DNA of 64,000 nucleotides from assembly GCA_000799755.1 (NCBI GenBank), contig JUHI01000001.1:1178001-1242000 (forward strand), in the 5' to 3' direction. This document shows positions 9,985 to 18,429 of the stretch, one piece after another. The position numbers and the translations under genes are program-made. The notes under the pieces were generated by a model. That model saw nothing but the letters and a program-made list of their open reading frames with translations, had not been told where the DNA came from and ran no database searches. Each line of letters opens with the position of its first letter. The first letter of the stretch is position 1. This DNA is from Martinezella tropici (GTDB taxonomy: Bacteria; Pseudomonadota; Alphaproteobacteria; Rhizobiales; Rhizobiaceae).

Positions 9985-10779
9985 ATGTCTTCTCAGGAAC
10001 AGCCCCAACAGGGCGAAGCCGAACCGAGGCCGCTGAAAGAGCCGGCTCTTACCGCACTCTCACTGTATCCGCAGGACTGGGCCTTGTTCCTCGATATCGA
10101 CGGAACCTTGCTCGATCTTGCCGAAAGACCGGAGGCGATCGTCGTTCCCGACTATCTGCCAGGCCTCCTCCACGCGCTTTCGCGCCAGCTTGGCGGCGCG
10201 CTCGCCCTGGTGACGGGACGCGCCATCGAATTCGTCGATCCCCTTTTTGCTCCCTTTCGCTTCCCCGTTGCCGGCCTACATGGCGCGGAACGTCGCGATG
10301 CGGCCGGAAGGCTGCGCCGCGCGCATATCCCGCCCGCCTTCCAGGCAATGAAGCAGGTCATTCGACGCGAGGCCCAGGCCTGGCCCGGCGCCATCGTCGA
10401 GGACAAGGGGGCTGCAGTCGCGGTTCACTTTCGCCACGCACCCGCATACGAGGCCGCGATCGACGACACCATGCAGCGCCATCTGGAGGAAGCCGGTCCC
10501 GACTGGAACCTGCAGCGGGGCAAGATGGTGATCGAAATCTGTCCTGCGCACGCCAGCAAGGGACATGCCGTCGAGGCGTTTCTTGCTGAGGAGCCTTTCG
10601 AAGGCCGCCGCCCCATTACGATCGGTGACGACGTCACCGACGAGACGATGTTTGCTGCCGCCAACCGCCTGGGCGGCCAGTCCGTGCGTGTCGGGGACGG
10701 CAACGGAAAAACGCTGGCGCGTGCATCCATTGGCTCGCCCGCGCGTTTAAGGGATGTGCTGGGAACGCTCGTCAAGTAA
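9985..10779 (+). CDS. otsB: Trehalose-6-phosphate phosphatase
   Basis: 264 residues of the HAD superfamily. The catalytic DxDGT box is FLDIDGTLLDLAERP near residue 35, and the late Mg-binding motif is IGDDVTDETMF near residue 210. The cap domain lies between them, the layout of OtsB. It dephosphorylates trehalose-6-phosphate made by OtsA, encoded 111 bp downstream on the same strand. Trehalose is an osmoprotectant important for rhizobial stress survival. Confidence 0.95.
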   Translation: MSSQEQPQQGEAEPRPLKEPALTALSLYPQDWALFLDIDGTLLDLAERPEAIVVPDYLPGLLHALSRQLGGALALVTGRAIEFVDPLFAPFRFPVAGLHGAERRDAAGRLRRAHIPPAFQAMKQVIRREAQAWPGAIVEDKGAAVAVHFRHAPAYEAAIDDTMQRHLEEAGPDWNLQRGKMVIEICPAHASKGHAVEAFLAEEPFEGRRPITIGDDVTDETMFAAANRLGGQSVRVGDGNGKTLARASIGSPARLRDVLGTLVK

Positions 10780-10820
10780 CCCGTCGATCACTTCGAAGCC
10801 TTCCAGCTTCTTCGTTTCCC

Positions 10821-10868
10821 GCAATTCCGAACGGAAAACGGCTGCGTACTTTTCCTGGAATTGCTTTA
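10821..10868 (+). repeat. RIME1-like intergenic repeat, copy 1
   Basis: The block GCAATTCCGAACGG ... TTTTCCTGGAATTGCTTTA lies in the otsB-otsA gap and matches the copies at 16031-16090 (inverted) and 41085-41183. The ends GCAATTCC and GGAATTGC are inversely repeated. This pattern is that of the Rhizobium intergenic mosaic element RIME1. Confidence 0.75.
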
Positions 10869-10890
10869 GCCTTCTCGAAAGGAATTGCCG

Positions 10891-12267
10891 TTGAGCCGTC
10901 TCATCATCGTTTCCAATCGCGTTTCCGTTCCCGATCATAAGGGCGCGGCTGCCGCAGGCGGCTTGGCCGTGGCGCTGCAGGCCGCCCTTGCCGAGCGTGG
11001 CGGTATCTGGATGGGCTGGTCCGGCAAATCGAGCGGCGACGTCGAGCCCGAGCCGCTGCAGATGACCAAGGACGGCAATATTACCTACGCGCTGACCGAT
11101 CTGACGCAGACGGACGTCGAGGAATACTATCAGGGCTTTGCCAACCGGGTGCTCTGGCCGATCTGCCATTATCGGCTCGATCTTGCGGAATATGCCCGCA
11201 AGGAAATGACGGGCTATTTCCGCGTCAACCGCTTCTTCGCTCATCGGCTGGCACCCTTGATCGAGCCTGACGACATCATCTGGGTGCACGATTATCATCT
11301 GATTCCACTGGCCGCCGAGCTTAGGCAGATGGGGCTGAAGAACCGCATCGGTTTCTTCCTGCACATTCCCTGGCCGCCGGCCGATGTCGTGCTGGCCATG
11401 CCGGTGCATGAAGAGATTATGCGCGGCCTCTCCTCCTACGACCTGCTCGGGTTCCAGACAGACCATGATCTCGAGAACTTCGCGGGCTGCCTGAAACGCG
11501 AGGGCATGGGCATCGAGAAGAGCCCCGGCCATTTCAGCGCTCACGGCCATAATTTTCGTGGCGGCGCCTATTCGATCGGCATCGAGACGGAGGGCTTTGC
11601 CGCCTTCGCACGCAAGGCCACCTCGCACAGCATGGTGCAGAAGGTCCGGCAGAGCATCGAGGGCCGCGACCTGATCCTCGGTGTCGACCGGCTCGACTAT
11701 TCCAAGGGCATCACGCAGCGCATCGACGCTTTCGAGCGCTTCATCACCAACAACCCGGCGCACCAGCGCAGCGTCACCTACCTGCAGATCACGCCGAAGT
11801 CGCGCTCGGAAGTGCCTGAGTACGAGGCGATGCAGCATGCTGTCGCCGAACAGGCTGGCCGGGTCAACGGTACCATCGGCACGGTCGACTGGGTGCCGAT
11901 CCGCTACATCAACCGCTCGATCAGCCGCCCGATCCTGGCCGGTCTCTACCGGCTCGCGAAGGTCGGACTGGTGACGCCGCTGCGTGACGGTATGAACCTC
12001 GTCGCCAAGGAATATGTCGCCGCGCAGGACCCGGAAGACCCCGGCGTGCTCGTGCTCTCGCGCTTTGCCGGCGCGGCGCGCAAGCTGAAGGGCGCGCTGC
12101 TGGTCAACCCCTACGACGTCGACGGCACCGCCAATGCGCTGGCGCGAGCGGTCAATATGCCGCTGCAGGAGCGGCAGGAACGCTGGCGCGGCATGATGGA
12201 TTACCTGCTTGAGAACGACGTATCGCGCTGGTGCGAGACGTTTCTTAACGATCTTACGTCGGAATAG
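10891..12267 (+). CDS. otsA: Trehalose-6-phosphate synthase
   Basis: 458 residues, GT20 family. Recognisable blocks: LIIVSNRVSVPD at the start, WVHDYHLIPLA, LGVDRLDYSKGI and the donor-binding LRDGMNLVAKEYVA. It transfers glucose from a nucleotide sugar to glucose-6-phosphate. TTG 10891 was chosen because AAAGGAA is correctly spaced; TTG 10885 is only one base from it. The gene follows otsB across a RIME1-like repeat and ends one base before a convergent LysR gene. Confidence 0.95.
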   Translation: MSRLIIVSNRVSVPDHKGAAAAGGLAVALQAALAERGGIWMGWSGKSSGDVEPEPLQMTKDGNITYALTDLTQTDVEEYYQGFANRVLWPICHYRLDLAEYARKEMTGYFRVNRFFAHRLAPLIEPDDIIWVHDYHLIPLAAELRQMGLKNRIGFFLHIPWPPADVVLAMPVHEEIMRGLSSYDLLGFQTDHDLENFAGCLKREGMGIEKSPGHFSAHGHNFRGGAYSIGIETEGFAAFARKATSHSMVQKVRQSIEGRDLILGVDRLDYSKGITQRIDAFERFITNNPAHQRSVTYLQITPKSRSEVPEYEAMQHAVAEQAGRVNGTIGTVDWVPIRYINRSISRPILAGLYRLAKVGLVTPLRDGMNLVAKEYVAAQDPEDPGVLVLSRFAGAARKLKGALLVNPYDVDGTANALARAVNMPLQERQERWRGMMDYLLENDVSRWCETFLNDLTSE

Positions 12268-12268
12268 C

Positions 12269-13177
12269 TCACGTTTGCTCAATGGCTGCTTCCGAAAGCA
12301 GCCATTGCGCCAGCTGTTCGGCATGCGGATTTGGCGCGGATGGCGGCAGCAGCCAATAACCGCGCTCCGGCGCTTCCAGCATCGGGCCGGCCGTCACCAG
12401 CGTCCGGGCGGCCAGCAGGGAATCGACGAGGCCCATCCAGCCGATCGCCACACCCTGCTCGCTGAGGGCTGCCTGCACCACCAGCGAATAGGTATTGAAG
12501 CGCAGATCACCATGGCCGGCATAGGCATCGCGGGCGATGCCGAAGGCGGAAAGATAACTCTCCCAATCGAACCAGGGCGACGGCATCTCCGAATCGAGAT
12601 GGACGAGCGTGGTGCCCGCGAGCTGCGAGGGATCGGTGAACGGGCCATGGCGCTCCGCGAACCCTCTGGTGCAGATCGGCACGACCCTCTCCGGCAGAAG
12701 CAGCGTCGCCGCCGGACCAAACTCGCTGCGCGTGCCGAAGAACACGGCGATATCGCCGCTCTCGGGCGCCCCGCGATCCAGCCGCTGCGTGGCGACGATC
12801 TGGATATCCACCTCTGGGTGAAGCAGGCGGAATGCATGCATGCGCGGGATCAGCCACAGCGCGGAGAAAGCATAGTCCGTGCGCAGGCGAACGGACGGAC
12901 GCTCCGCTTCCAGACGGAAACTACGCACCAGATTGTCGACGCTACCGACGGATTTCTCGACGATCTCGAACAGGCGCTGCCCCTCCGGCGAGAGTTTGAC
13001 GCCGCGATGCTGGCGGTGAAAGAGGGCGACGCCCATCTGTTCCTCGATACGGCGGATCTGGTAGCTGACGGCCGGTTGCGTCAGGCCGAGCGCAGAGGCG
13101 GCGGCGGAGAGACTGCCGGAGCGGCCCACCTCCACAAATATCCGCAGCCAGCCAAGATCGACCAAACGTTCTGCCAT
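12269..13177 (-). CDS. LysR-family regulator of choline sulfate utilisation (probable)
   Basis: 302 residues: LysR winged helix (LGWLRIFVEVGRSGSLSAAASALGLTQPAVSYQIRRIEEQ spread over residues 8-48) and an effector domain. The gene is divergent from choX-betC, where rhizobia carry a dedicated choline-sulfate-utilisation LysR factor. A T-N11-A palindrome sits in the gap at 13214-13226. The assignment to this pathway comes from context plus family resemblance. Confidence 0.85.
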   Translation of the reverse strand: MAERLVDLGWLRIFVEVGRSGSLSAAASALGLTQPAVSYQIRRIEEQMGVALFHRQHRGVKLSPEGQRLFEIVEKSVGSVDNLVRSFRLEAERPSVRLRTDYAFSALWLIPRMHAFRLLHPEVDIQIVATQRLDRGAPESGDIAVFFGTRSEFGPAATLLLPERVVPICTRGFAERHGPFTDPSQLAGTTLVHLDSEMPSPWFDWESYLSAFGIARDAYAGHGDLRFNTYSLVVQAALSEQGVAIGWMGLVDSLLAARTLVTAGPMLEAPERGYWLLPPSAPNPHAEQLAQWLLSEAAIEQT

Positions 13178-13213
13178 AAAATTTCCTTTTGGCTTCCATC
13201 GAAAAATGCCTGC

Positions 13214-13226
13214 TTCACAGCGTGAA
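13214..13226. promoter_or_regulatory. LysR-type T-N11-A box between regulator and choX
   Basis: TTCACAGCGTGAA is a 5+5 bp palindrome with the T-N11-A spacing typical of LysR binding sites, 50 bp upstream of choX and 37 bp upstream of the regulator start. Confidence 0.5.
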
Positions 13227-13275
13227 CTCTAGTGTTGTTCAATAAAATAATCCAATAACAAGAGGGAACATCGTC

Positions 13276-14223
13276 ATGCGCATATCTGCAACGGGTCGGC
13301 TCGCCGCCGGCGCTTTCCTTTCCGTACTTTCCTTTGCGGGTATCGCCCGCGCCGACGGCGATAGCTGCAAGACGATCCATATGTCGGACCCCGGCTGGAC
13401 CGACATCACCTCGACCAACGGCGTGACCGGCGTGCTGCTGACCGCGCTCGGCTATGAGCCCGATATCAAGACGCTCTCCGTGCCGATCGGCTATCAGGCG
13501 ATGAAGACGAAAGAGATCGATGTCTTCCTCGGCAACTGGATGCCGGCACAGAAGGCCTTCGTGGACGACCTCAACAAGGCAAAGGCAGCCGAGGTGCTGA
13601 ACCGCAACCTTCAGGGCGCGAAGTTCACGCTCGCCGTTCCGACCTATGTTGCCGACAAGGGCATCAAGGATTTTTCAGACCTGCAGAAGCACGCCGGGGA
13701 TTTCGACCACAAGATCTACGGCATCGAGCCCGGCGCACCCGCCAACGCCAACATCCAGAAGATGATCGATGCCAATGATTTCGGCCTGAAGGGCTGGGAG
13801 CTGGTGGAATCGAGCGAGCAGGCGATGCTGTCGCAGGTCGAGCGCGCCTCGAAGGACAAGCAGGCGATCGTCTTCCTCGCCTGGGCGCCGCATCCGATGA
13901 ACGAACGCTTCAAGATCGCCTATCTCTCCGGCGGCGATGCCTATTTCGGTGCAAACTACGGTGGCGCCGAGGTCTATACGCTGGCGCGCACCGGTTGGGC
14001 CGCCCAATGCCCGAATGCGGCCAAGCTCTTCCATAACCTGACCTTCGATATCGGCATGGAAAATTCGCTGATGGGCTCGATCCTCGGCGGCCAGAGCGCC
14101 AAGGATGCGGCAACCGCCTGGCTGAAGGCGCATCCTGACGCCTTGACGCCCTGGCTTGCCGGCGTCACCACTATCGACGGCAAGCCAGGCCTCGACGCCG
14201 TCAAAGCCGCCACCGGCCTCTGA
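13276..14223 (+). CDS. choX: Choline ABC transporter substrate-binding protein
   Basis: 315 residues, periplasmic OpuAC-type binding protein. The signal peptide ends near residue 26 (AGIARA-DG). Aromatic ligand-box candidates are W41 (DPGW) and W88 (FLGNW), spaced like the choline-binding tryptophans of S. meliloti ChoX; LAWAPHPM near residue 205 supplies another. It would capture choline or choline sulfate-derived choline. No permease or ATPase gene is adjacent; the gene is instead followed by betC 20 bp downstream. Confidence 0.9.
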   Translation: MRISATGRLAAGAFLSVLSFAGIARADGDSCKTIHMSDPGWTDITSTNGVTGVLLTALGYEPDIKTLSVPIGYQAMKTKEIDVFLGNWMPAQKAFVDDLNKAKAAEVLNRNLQGAKFTLAVPTYVADKGIKDFSDLQKHAGDFDHKIYGIEPGAPANANIQKMIDANDFGLKGWELVESSEQAMLSQVERASKDKQAIVFLAWAPHPMNERFKIAYLSGGDAYFGANYGGAEVYTLARTGWAAQCPNAAKLFHNLTFDIGMENSLMGSILGGQSAKDAATAWLKAHPDALTPWLAGVTTIDGKPGLDAVKAATGL

Positions 14224-14243
14224 TCTTCAAGGAAAATGCTCCA

Positions 14244-15758
14244 ATGTCCCGCCCGAATATCCTCATCCTCATGGTCGATCAATTCAACGGGACATTCTTT
14301 CCCGACGGCCCGGCCGAGTTTCTGCATGCTCCGGTCCTGAAAGCTTTGGCAAAGCGGTCCGTGCGCTTTGCCAACAGCTATACGGCAAGCCCGCTTTGCG
14401 CGCCGGCGCGCGCTTCCTTCATGTCCGGGCAGTTGCCGAGCCGCACCCGCGTCTACGACAATGCCGCCGAGTTCTGCTCTGATATTCCGACCTTCGCGCA
14501 TCATCTGCGTGCCGCCGGCTACCAGACGGCGCTTTCGGGCAAGATGCACTTCGTCGGCCCGGACCAGATGCACGGCTTCGAGGAGCGGCTGACGACGGAC
14601 ATCTATCCCGCCGATTTCGGCTGGACACCCGACTACACCAAGCCCGGCGAGCGCATCGACTGGTGGTATCACAATCTCGGCTCGGTGACCGGGGCTGGCA
14701 CGGCCGAGATCACCAACCAGATGGAGTATGACGACGAGGTTGCCTATCACGCCAACCGCAAGCTTTACGATCTCTCGCGCCAACATGACGAGCGGCCCTG
14801 GTGCCTGACCGTCAGCTTTACGCATCCGCACGACCCTTACGTCGCGCGCCGCCGCTTCTGGGATCTCTATGAGGATTGCCCGGCGCTCGACCCCGAAGTC
14901 GGCGAAATCCCCTTCGAAGAGCAGGACCCGCATTCGCAGCGGCTGATGAAAGCCTGCGATCATACCGCCTTTGAGATCACGCCGGAGCAGATCCGCCGGG
15001 CGCGGCGCGGCTATTTCGCCAATATCTCCTATGTCGACGAGAAGATCGGCGAGATTCTCGACACGCTCGAGCGCGGCCGCATGGCCGACAACACCATCAT
15101 CCTCTTCGTTTCGGACCATGGCGACATGCTTGGCGAGCGCGGCCTCTGGTTCAAGATGAACTTCTTCGAAGGTTCGGCCCGCGTGCCGCTGATGATCGCA
15201 GCCCCCGGCTGGCAGCCGAAGCTTGTCGACCAGCCGGTATCGACGCTCGACGTGACGCCGACGCTGGCGGCCCTTGCTGGGATCGACATCGCTTCGCTGC
15301 GCCGCTGGACCGACGGCGAGGACCTGACGCCGCTGGCCCTTGGAACCGGAAGCCGCAGCCCCGTGCCGATGGAATATGCCGCGGAAGGCTCCGAAGCGCC
15401 GCTCGTAGGCCTGCGTGACGGCCACTACAAGCTGACCCTTTGCGAGTTGGACCCGCCCATGCTCTTCGACCTAAGGGAGGACCCCAGGGAGTTGACCAAT
15501 CTGGCGGGCAATCCAGCCTACGCGGAAACGCTGAACAGGCTGACAGCGCAGGCCATGATGCGCTGGAACCTCGCAAACTTCGACGCCGCCGTGCGCGAAA
15601 GCCAGGCAAGGCGATGGGTGGTCTACACCGCGCTGCGCAATGGCGCCTATTATCCCTGGGATTATCAGCCGCTGCAGAAGGCATCCGAGCGCTACATGCG
15701 CAACCACATGGATCTCAACGTGCTTGAGGAGAACCAGAGGTTTCCGCGGGGCGAATAG
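14244..15758 (+). CDS. betC: Choline sulfatase
   Basis: 504 residues, sulfatase family. C52 in SPLCAPARASFMSGQLPSR is the CxPxR cysteine converted to formylglycine. The N-terminal metal motif is ILMVDQFNG and the second metal site VSDHGDMLGERGLW. The choline-sulfatase-specific C-terminal tail follows (about 80 residues rich in aromatic residues). It hydrolyses choline-O-sulfate to choline and sulfate, feeding glycine betaine synthesis. Probably co-transcribed with choX and controlled by the divergent LysR protein. Confidence 0.95.
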   Translation: MSRPNILILMVDQFNGTFFPDGPAEFLHAPVLKALAKRSVRFANSYTASPLCAPARASFMSGQLPSRTRVYDNAAEFCSDIPTFAHHLRAAGYQTALSGKMHFVGPDQMHGFEERLTTDIYPADFGWTPDYTKPGERIDWWYHNLGSVTGAGTAEITNQMEYDDEVAYHANRKLYDLSRQHDERPWCLTVSFTHPHDPYVARRRFWDLYEDCPALDPEVGEIPFEEQDPHSQRLMKACDHTAFEITPEQIRRARRGYFANISYVDEKIGEILDTLERGRMADNTIILFVSDHGDMLGERGLWFKMNFFEGSARVPLMIAAPGWQPKLVDQPVSTLDVTPTLAALAGIDIASLRRWTDGEDLTPLALGTGSRSPVPMEYAAEGSEAPLVGLRDGHYKLTLCELDPPMLFDLREDPRELTNLAGNPAYAETLNRLTAQAMMRWNLANFDAAVRESQARRWVVYTALRNGAYYPWDYQPLQKASERYMRNHMDLNVLEENQRFPRGE

Positions 15759-15822
15759 AATTTCGGTAGCCCGGCGCTGGTCGAGACGATATGGTCGCGC
15801 CGGTTACAAGGGAGAAACATCC

Positions 15823-16032
15823 ATGAAAATCAGCGCAAGAAACCGCCTCAAGGGCAAGGTCGTCGAAATCACCAAGGGTGCAACGACGGCGCATGTCCGC
15901 ATCGACATCGGCAACGGCTCGATCGTCACCTCTTCGATCACCAACGAGGCTGTCGACGAGCTGGGCCTGACGGTGGGCTCCTCGGCCTATGCCGTCATCA
16001 AGGCATCCGACGTCATGGTCGCCGTCGACTAA
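15823..16032 (+). CDS. Molybdopterin-binding (Mop/TOBE) protein
   Basis: 69 residues, a single TOBE/Mop domain: MKISARNRLKGKVVEITKG, then SSITNEAVDELGLTVGSSAYAVIKASDVMVAVD. Such small proteins bind molybdate and serve as storage or delivery proteins. ATG 15823 has AAGGGAGAAAC upstream. It sits 64 bp after betC on the same strand with no obvious functional link to it. Confidence 0.9.
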   Translation: MKISARNRLKGKVVEITKGATTAHVRIDIGNGSIVTSSITNEAVDELGLTVGSSAYAVIKASDVMVAVD

Positions 16033-16090
16033 AGCAATTCCAGAAAAGTGCGGAGCGGTTTTCGCCTGGAATTGCGTGAAGCAATCTAGG
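16031..16090 (-). repeat. RIME1-like intergenic repeat, copy 2 (inverted)
   Basis: AAAGCAATTCCAGAAAAGTG ... CGCCTGGAATTGCGTGAAGC is the reverse complement of the units at 10821 and 41136. It lies between the convergent mop-like gene and trmO and may act as a bidirectional hairpin. Confidence 0.75.
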
Positions 16091-16616
16091 CATCGCGCTT
16101 CTGGCAGTAATGCGCCGTCTCGCCGTCGCCGGTCTGGAAATCCCCGGGCTGCGGCGGCGCGATCGGTTTGAACAGCGTGCGATCCGGCTTCAGGTCGAGC
16201 AAGGGCGTGCCATCAAGGCAATCGAGGCCGCGCACCAGCAGCACGTGGCCTTCGACCGCTTCGAGCTTGACGATGGATGTGCCGATGGGATTGGGCCGCA
16301 CCGGCGATCGCAACGAGAAGGTGCCGTGTACCTTGCCGTTTCTGGCCGGGCTCTGCAGCACGAGATCCCGCCGGGATCGATCCAGCCAATAGAGGACCTC
16401 CAGCCGCTCGAAAGCCTCGACCCCTGTCAGCGCCAGCACCCAGGGCTCGAAAATCTCGATCCGGCAGATCGGCCCATCATGCCGGCCCTGGCGCGGCGTT
16501 TCCATGCGCGATGTCCATGGCGTTGAAATGCGGCCGATGAAGGTCAGACCGGCATCCGAGGCCGCCGGCGCCTCGACGACCACCTCGTTTTCGCGAATTT
16601 CGTTTTCCCGGACCAT
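16086..16616 (-). CDS. trmO: tRNA (N6-threonylcarbamoyladenosine37-N6)-methyltransferase, TrmO family
   Basis: 176 residues of the TrmO/YaeB (VirR-like) family: FIGRISTPW at the N-terminus, then GVEAFERLEVLYWLDRSRRD, the signature RSPVRPNPIGTSIVKLEAVEG and LDLKPDRTLFKP. The family methylates t6A37 of some tRNAs using SAM. It lies 23 bp downstream of an ABC substrate-binding gene, an unusual partner, suggesting a remodelled operon. Confidence 0.85.
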   Translation of the reverse strand: MVRENEIRENEVVVEAPAASDAGLTFIGRISTPWTSRMETPRQGRHDGPICRIEIFEPWVLALTGVEAFERLEVLYWLDRSRRDLVLQSPARNGKVHGTFSLRSPVRPNPIGTSIVKLEAVEGHVLLVRGLDCLDGTPLLDLKPDRTLFKPIAPPQPGDFQTGDGETAHYCQKRDA

Positions 16617-16639
16617 GAACGGCTCCCTGCCCCCGGCGG

Positions 16640-17665
16640 TTACTTCACACCCTTCAGCAGGCTCGCCAACTGATCGTCGGTCAGATCGACCTGATAGAAC
16701 AGCTTGTAGAATTCCTTGACGTCGTCGGCAAAATCGCTGCGGAAGAGCTTGGGATAGAGCAGCTTCTCCATCCAGCGCACGCCGAGCAGCCGGTTGACTC
16801 CTGGCGGGGAATCGAACCAGCCGAAAGGCAGCGACGGCGGCACGAAGATTTTACCGTCCTTGACCGCCTTGATGCCTGCCCATTGCGGATCGCTCTTCGC
16901 CAGAGCTGCAAATTTTGCATCATCGGCGATGATGATATCCGGATTCCAGCCGACGACCTGCTGCGGCGTCACCTTGGTGAGCCCACCCTTTCCTGCAGCG
17001 GCGGCGACGTTCATCGTGCCGACGGCATCGAGGATTTCGAGATTGATGGAACCGGAAAGCCCGGTTTCCAGACCATCGGCGCCTCGACCGTAATAGACGC
17101 GCGGGCGCGGATCGTTCGGCAGCGTCGCGAGCTTCTCGTTCAGATCCTTGATCGCCGAATCGGCATAATCAGCGAGCTTGTTGGCGCGGTCCTCGACGCC
17201 GATCAGGGCACCAACGTCGCGAAGCGTATCGGCGGTGCGGGCAAAGCTGCCATCGACAAGCACATAGGGGATGTGCGTTTCGGCTTGAATCTTGTCGGCC
17301 AGCGCCTTGTAGCTCGGGTCGACCGTGCCGGCGTCGAGGATGATATCCGGCTTGGCATCCAGAACGGCCTGAGAGCCGATCGTGCCATCCTTGCCAGTCA
17401 GACGCCCGATGGTGGGGAGCGCCCGCACCGACGGCATCAGATAGGCCTTGGCGGCATCATTCGGCGCGTGAACCCAGCCCACGAGCTTCTCGGGCGCCAG
17501 CACATAGACCAGCACGGTGGCCGGTGGCCCGGCGACGAGAATACGGTTGATCTTGTCCGGCACGGAGACCGTGCGTCCGGCCGCATCGGTAATGATTCGC
17601 GCCTCGGCTGCGACCGGCACCAGGCCGACGAAGGCCAGAGCAAGAACCGCAAGAAATTTCATCAT
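16640..17665 (-). CDS. ABC transporter substrate-binding protein, FecB/BtuF type
   Basis: 341 residues. A signal peptide (VLALAFVGLVPVAAEA) is followed by a Fe/B12 periplasmic-binding domain: ITDAAGRTVSVPDKINRILV, WNPDIIIADDAKFAALAKSDP and a helical backbone. The family binds ferric siderophores, haem, cobalamin or molybdate. No permease or ATPase gene is nearby, and the co-transcribed gene is trmO. The adjacent Mop-type gene hints at molybdate, but this is speculation. Confidence 0.85.
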   Translation of the reverse strand: MMKFLAVLALAFVGLVPVAAEARIITDAAGRTVSVPDKINRILVAGPPATVLVYVLAPEKLVGWVHAPNDAAKAYLMPSVRALPTIGRLTGKDGTIGSQAVLDAKPDIILDAGTVDPSYKALADKIQAETHIPYVLVDGSFARTADTLRDVGALIGVEDRANKLADYADSAIKDLNEKLATLPNDPRPRVYYGRGADGLETGLSGSINLEILDAVGTMNVAAAAGKGGLTKVTPQQVVGWNPDIIIADDAKFAALAKSDPQWAGIKAVKDGKIFVPPSLPFGWFDSPPGVNRLLGVRWMEKLLYPKLFRSDFADDVKEFYKLFYQVDLTDDQLASLLKGVK

Positions 17666-17810
17666 GAAAGCTGCTCGTTCTGATCGAGGGGACCCCGGGG
17701 CGGCACTATGGCATAGCGCTATATCGGATGGAACATCGCGAAACCACTATTCCAAAATGAAACGCATCCGAACCGATCACGTCAGCTTGAAACGCAATCG
17801 GCAGGCTTTG

Positions 17811-17827
17811 ATTACATCCGATGTAAT
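17811..17827. promoter_or_regulatory. Perfect inverted repeat operator candidate
   Basis: ATTACATC-C-GATGTAAT is an 8+8 bp perfect inverted repeat with a one-base centre, typical of GntR or TetR dimers. It lies in the roughly 300 bp region between the binding-protein gene and the NTF2-like gene, 141 bp before the latter. Nothing else recognisable is present in this gap. Confidence 0.5.
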
Positions 17828-17967
17828 TGAGGGCAGCGCTCGCCTTGGCGTATCTAAGGACCATCTTCTTGCAGGAAGAGCTTTCAGCCCTTCAACCAAA
17901 GAGTGCCCGGCTCACAGCGATGTCGATGGCCATAACATCGCTTCACCGGCGGGCTCAGGAGAATTCC

Positions 17968-18360
17968 ATGACGACCATGTCATTCACTAAGAAAGACGCC
18001 CCGCAATGGCTGCTCGCCTTCTGGCGGGAAATCGACGACAAGACCTTCGGCGAAGGCTTTGATTGCCTGGCGGAAGACGCCACATGCAATCTCGGCATTG
18101 CCGACTGGAAGGGGCGCGAAGCCATTCGCCAGAACCTGCGCGCCTTCATCGACACCGGCTTCACGGCATTGCATGATGTCACCGAATATTGGGACGGCGG
18201 ATCGTTGAAAGTGTTCCGCGGGACGGTGACCATGACCCCCGACGATCGCACGCAGGCGGTGGTCAAACCGGTCATGACGCATTTCTTCTACATGGACGAG
18301 GCAGACCCGACGAAAGTGCACCATTGGTACGGCTCGGTCGGGCCGGTTGCTTTCTCATAA
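17968..18360 (+). CDS. NTF2/SnoaL-like protein
   Basis: 130 residues, cytosolic NTF2-like fold: WLLAFWREIDDKTFGEGFDCLAEDATCNLGIADWKGREAI (residues about 12-50) and VHHWYGSVGPVAF at the end. Such proteins include ketosteroid-isomerase-like enzymes and small ligand binders. ATG 17968 is preceded by CAGGAGAATTCC. It is followed 69 bp later by an XRE regulator on the same strand. Confidence 0.75.
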   Translation: MTTMSFTKKDAPQWLLAFWREIDDKTFGEGFDCLAEDATCNLGIADWKGREAIRQNLRAFIDTGFTALHDVTEYWDGGSLKVFRGTVTMTPDDRTQAVVKPVMTHFFYMDEADPTKVHHWYGSVGPVAFS

Positions 18361-18370
18361 GAACTGAAGC

Positions 18371-18399
18371 TGGCGGGGCTGCCCAATACGGCCCCGCCA
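18371..18399. other. 9 bp perfect stem-loop between NTF2-like and XRE genes
   Basis: TGGCGGGGC (18371-18379) pairs with GCCCCGCCA (18391-18399) over an 11-base loop. There is no T-run, so it may partly reduce read-through or protect the upstream mRNA rather than terminate fully. Confidence 0.55.
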
Positions 18400-18429
18400 C
18401 ACCAAACGAACGAAGCGAGGCTTTACAGA

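Noticed and set aside
10747..12324. Long antisense ORF (525 codons) opposite otsA
   Set aside because: It is complementary to a clearly conserved gene, has no ribosome binding site at its start and gives a low-complexity arginine/alanine/histidine-rich product. High-GC genes commonly create such frames.
13974..15425. Antisense ORF (483 codons) opposite betC and choX
   Set aside because: Mirror of conserved coding sequence with no family resemblance; a GC-bias artefact.
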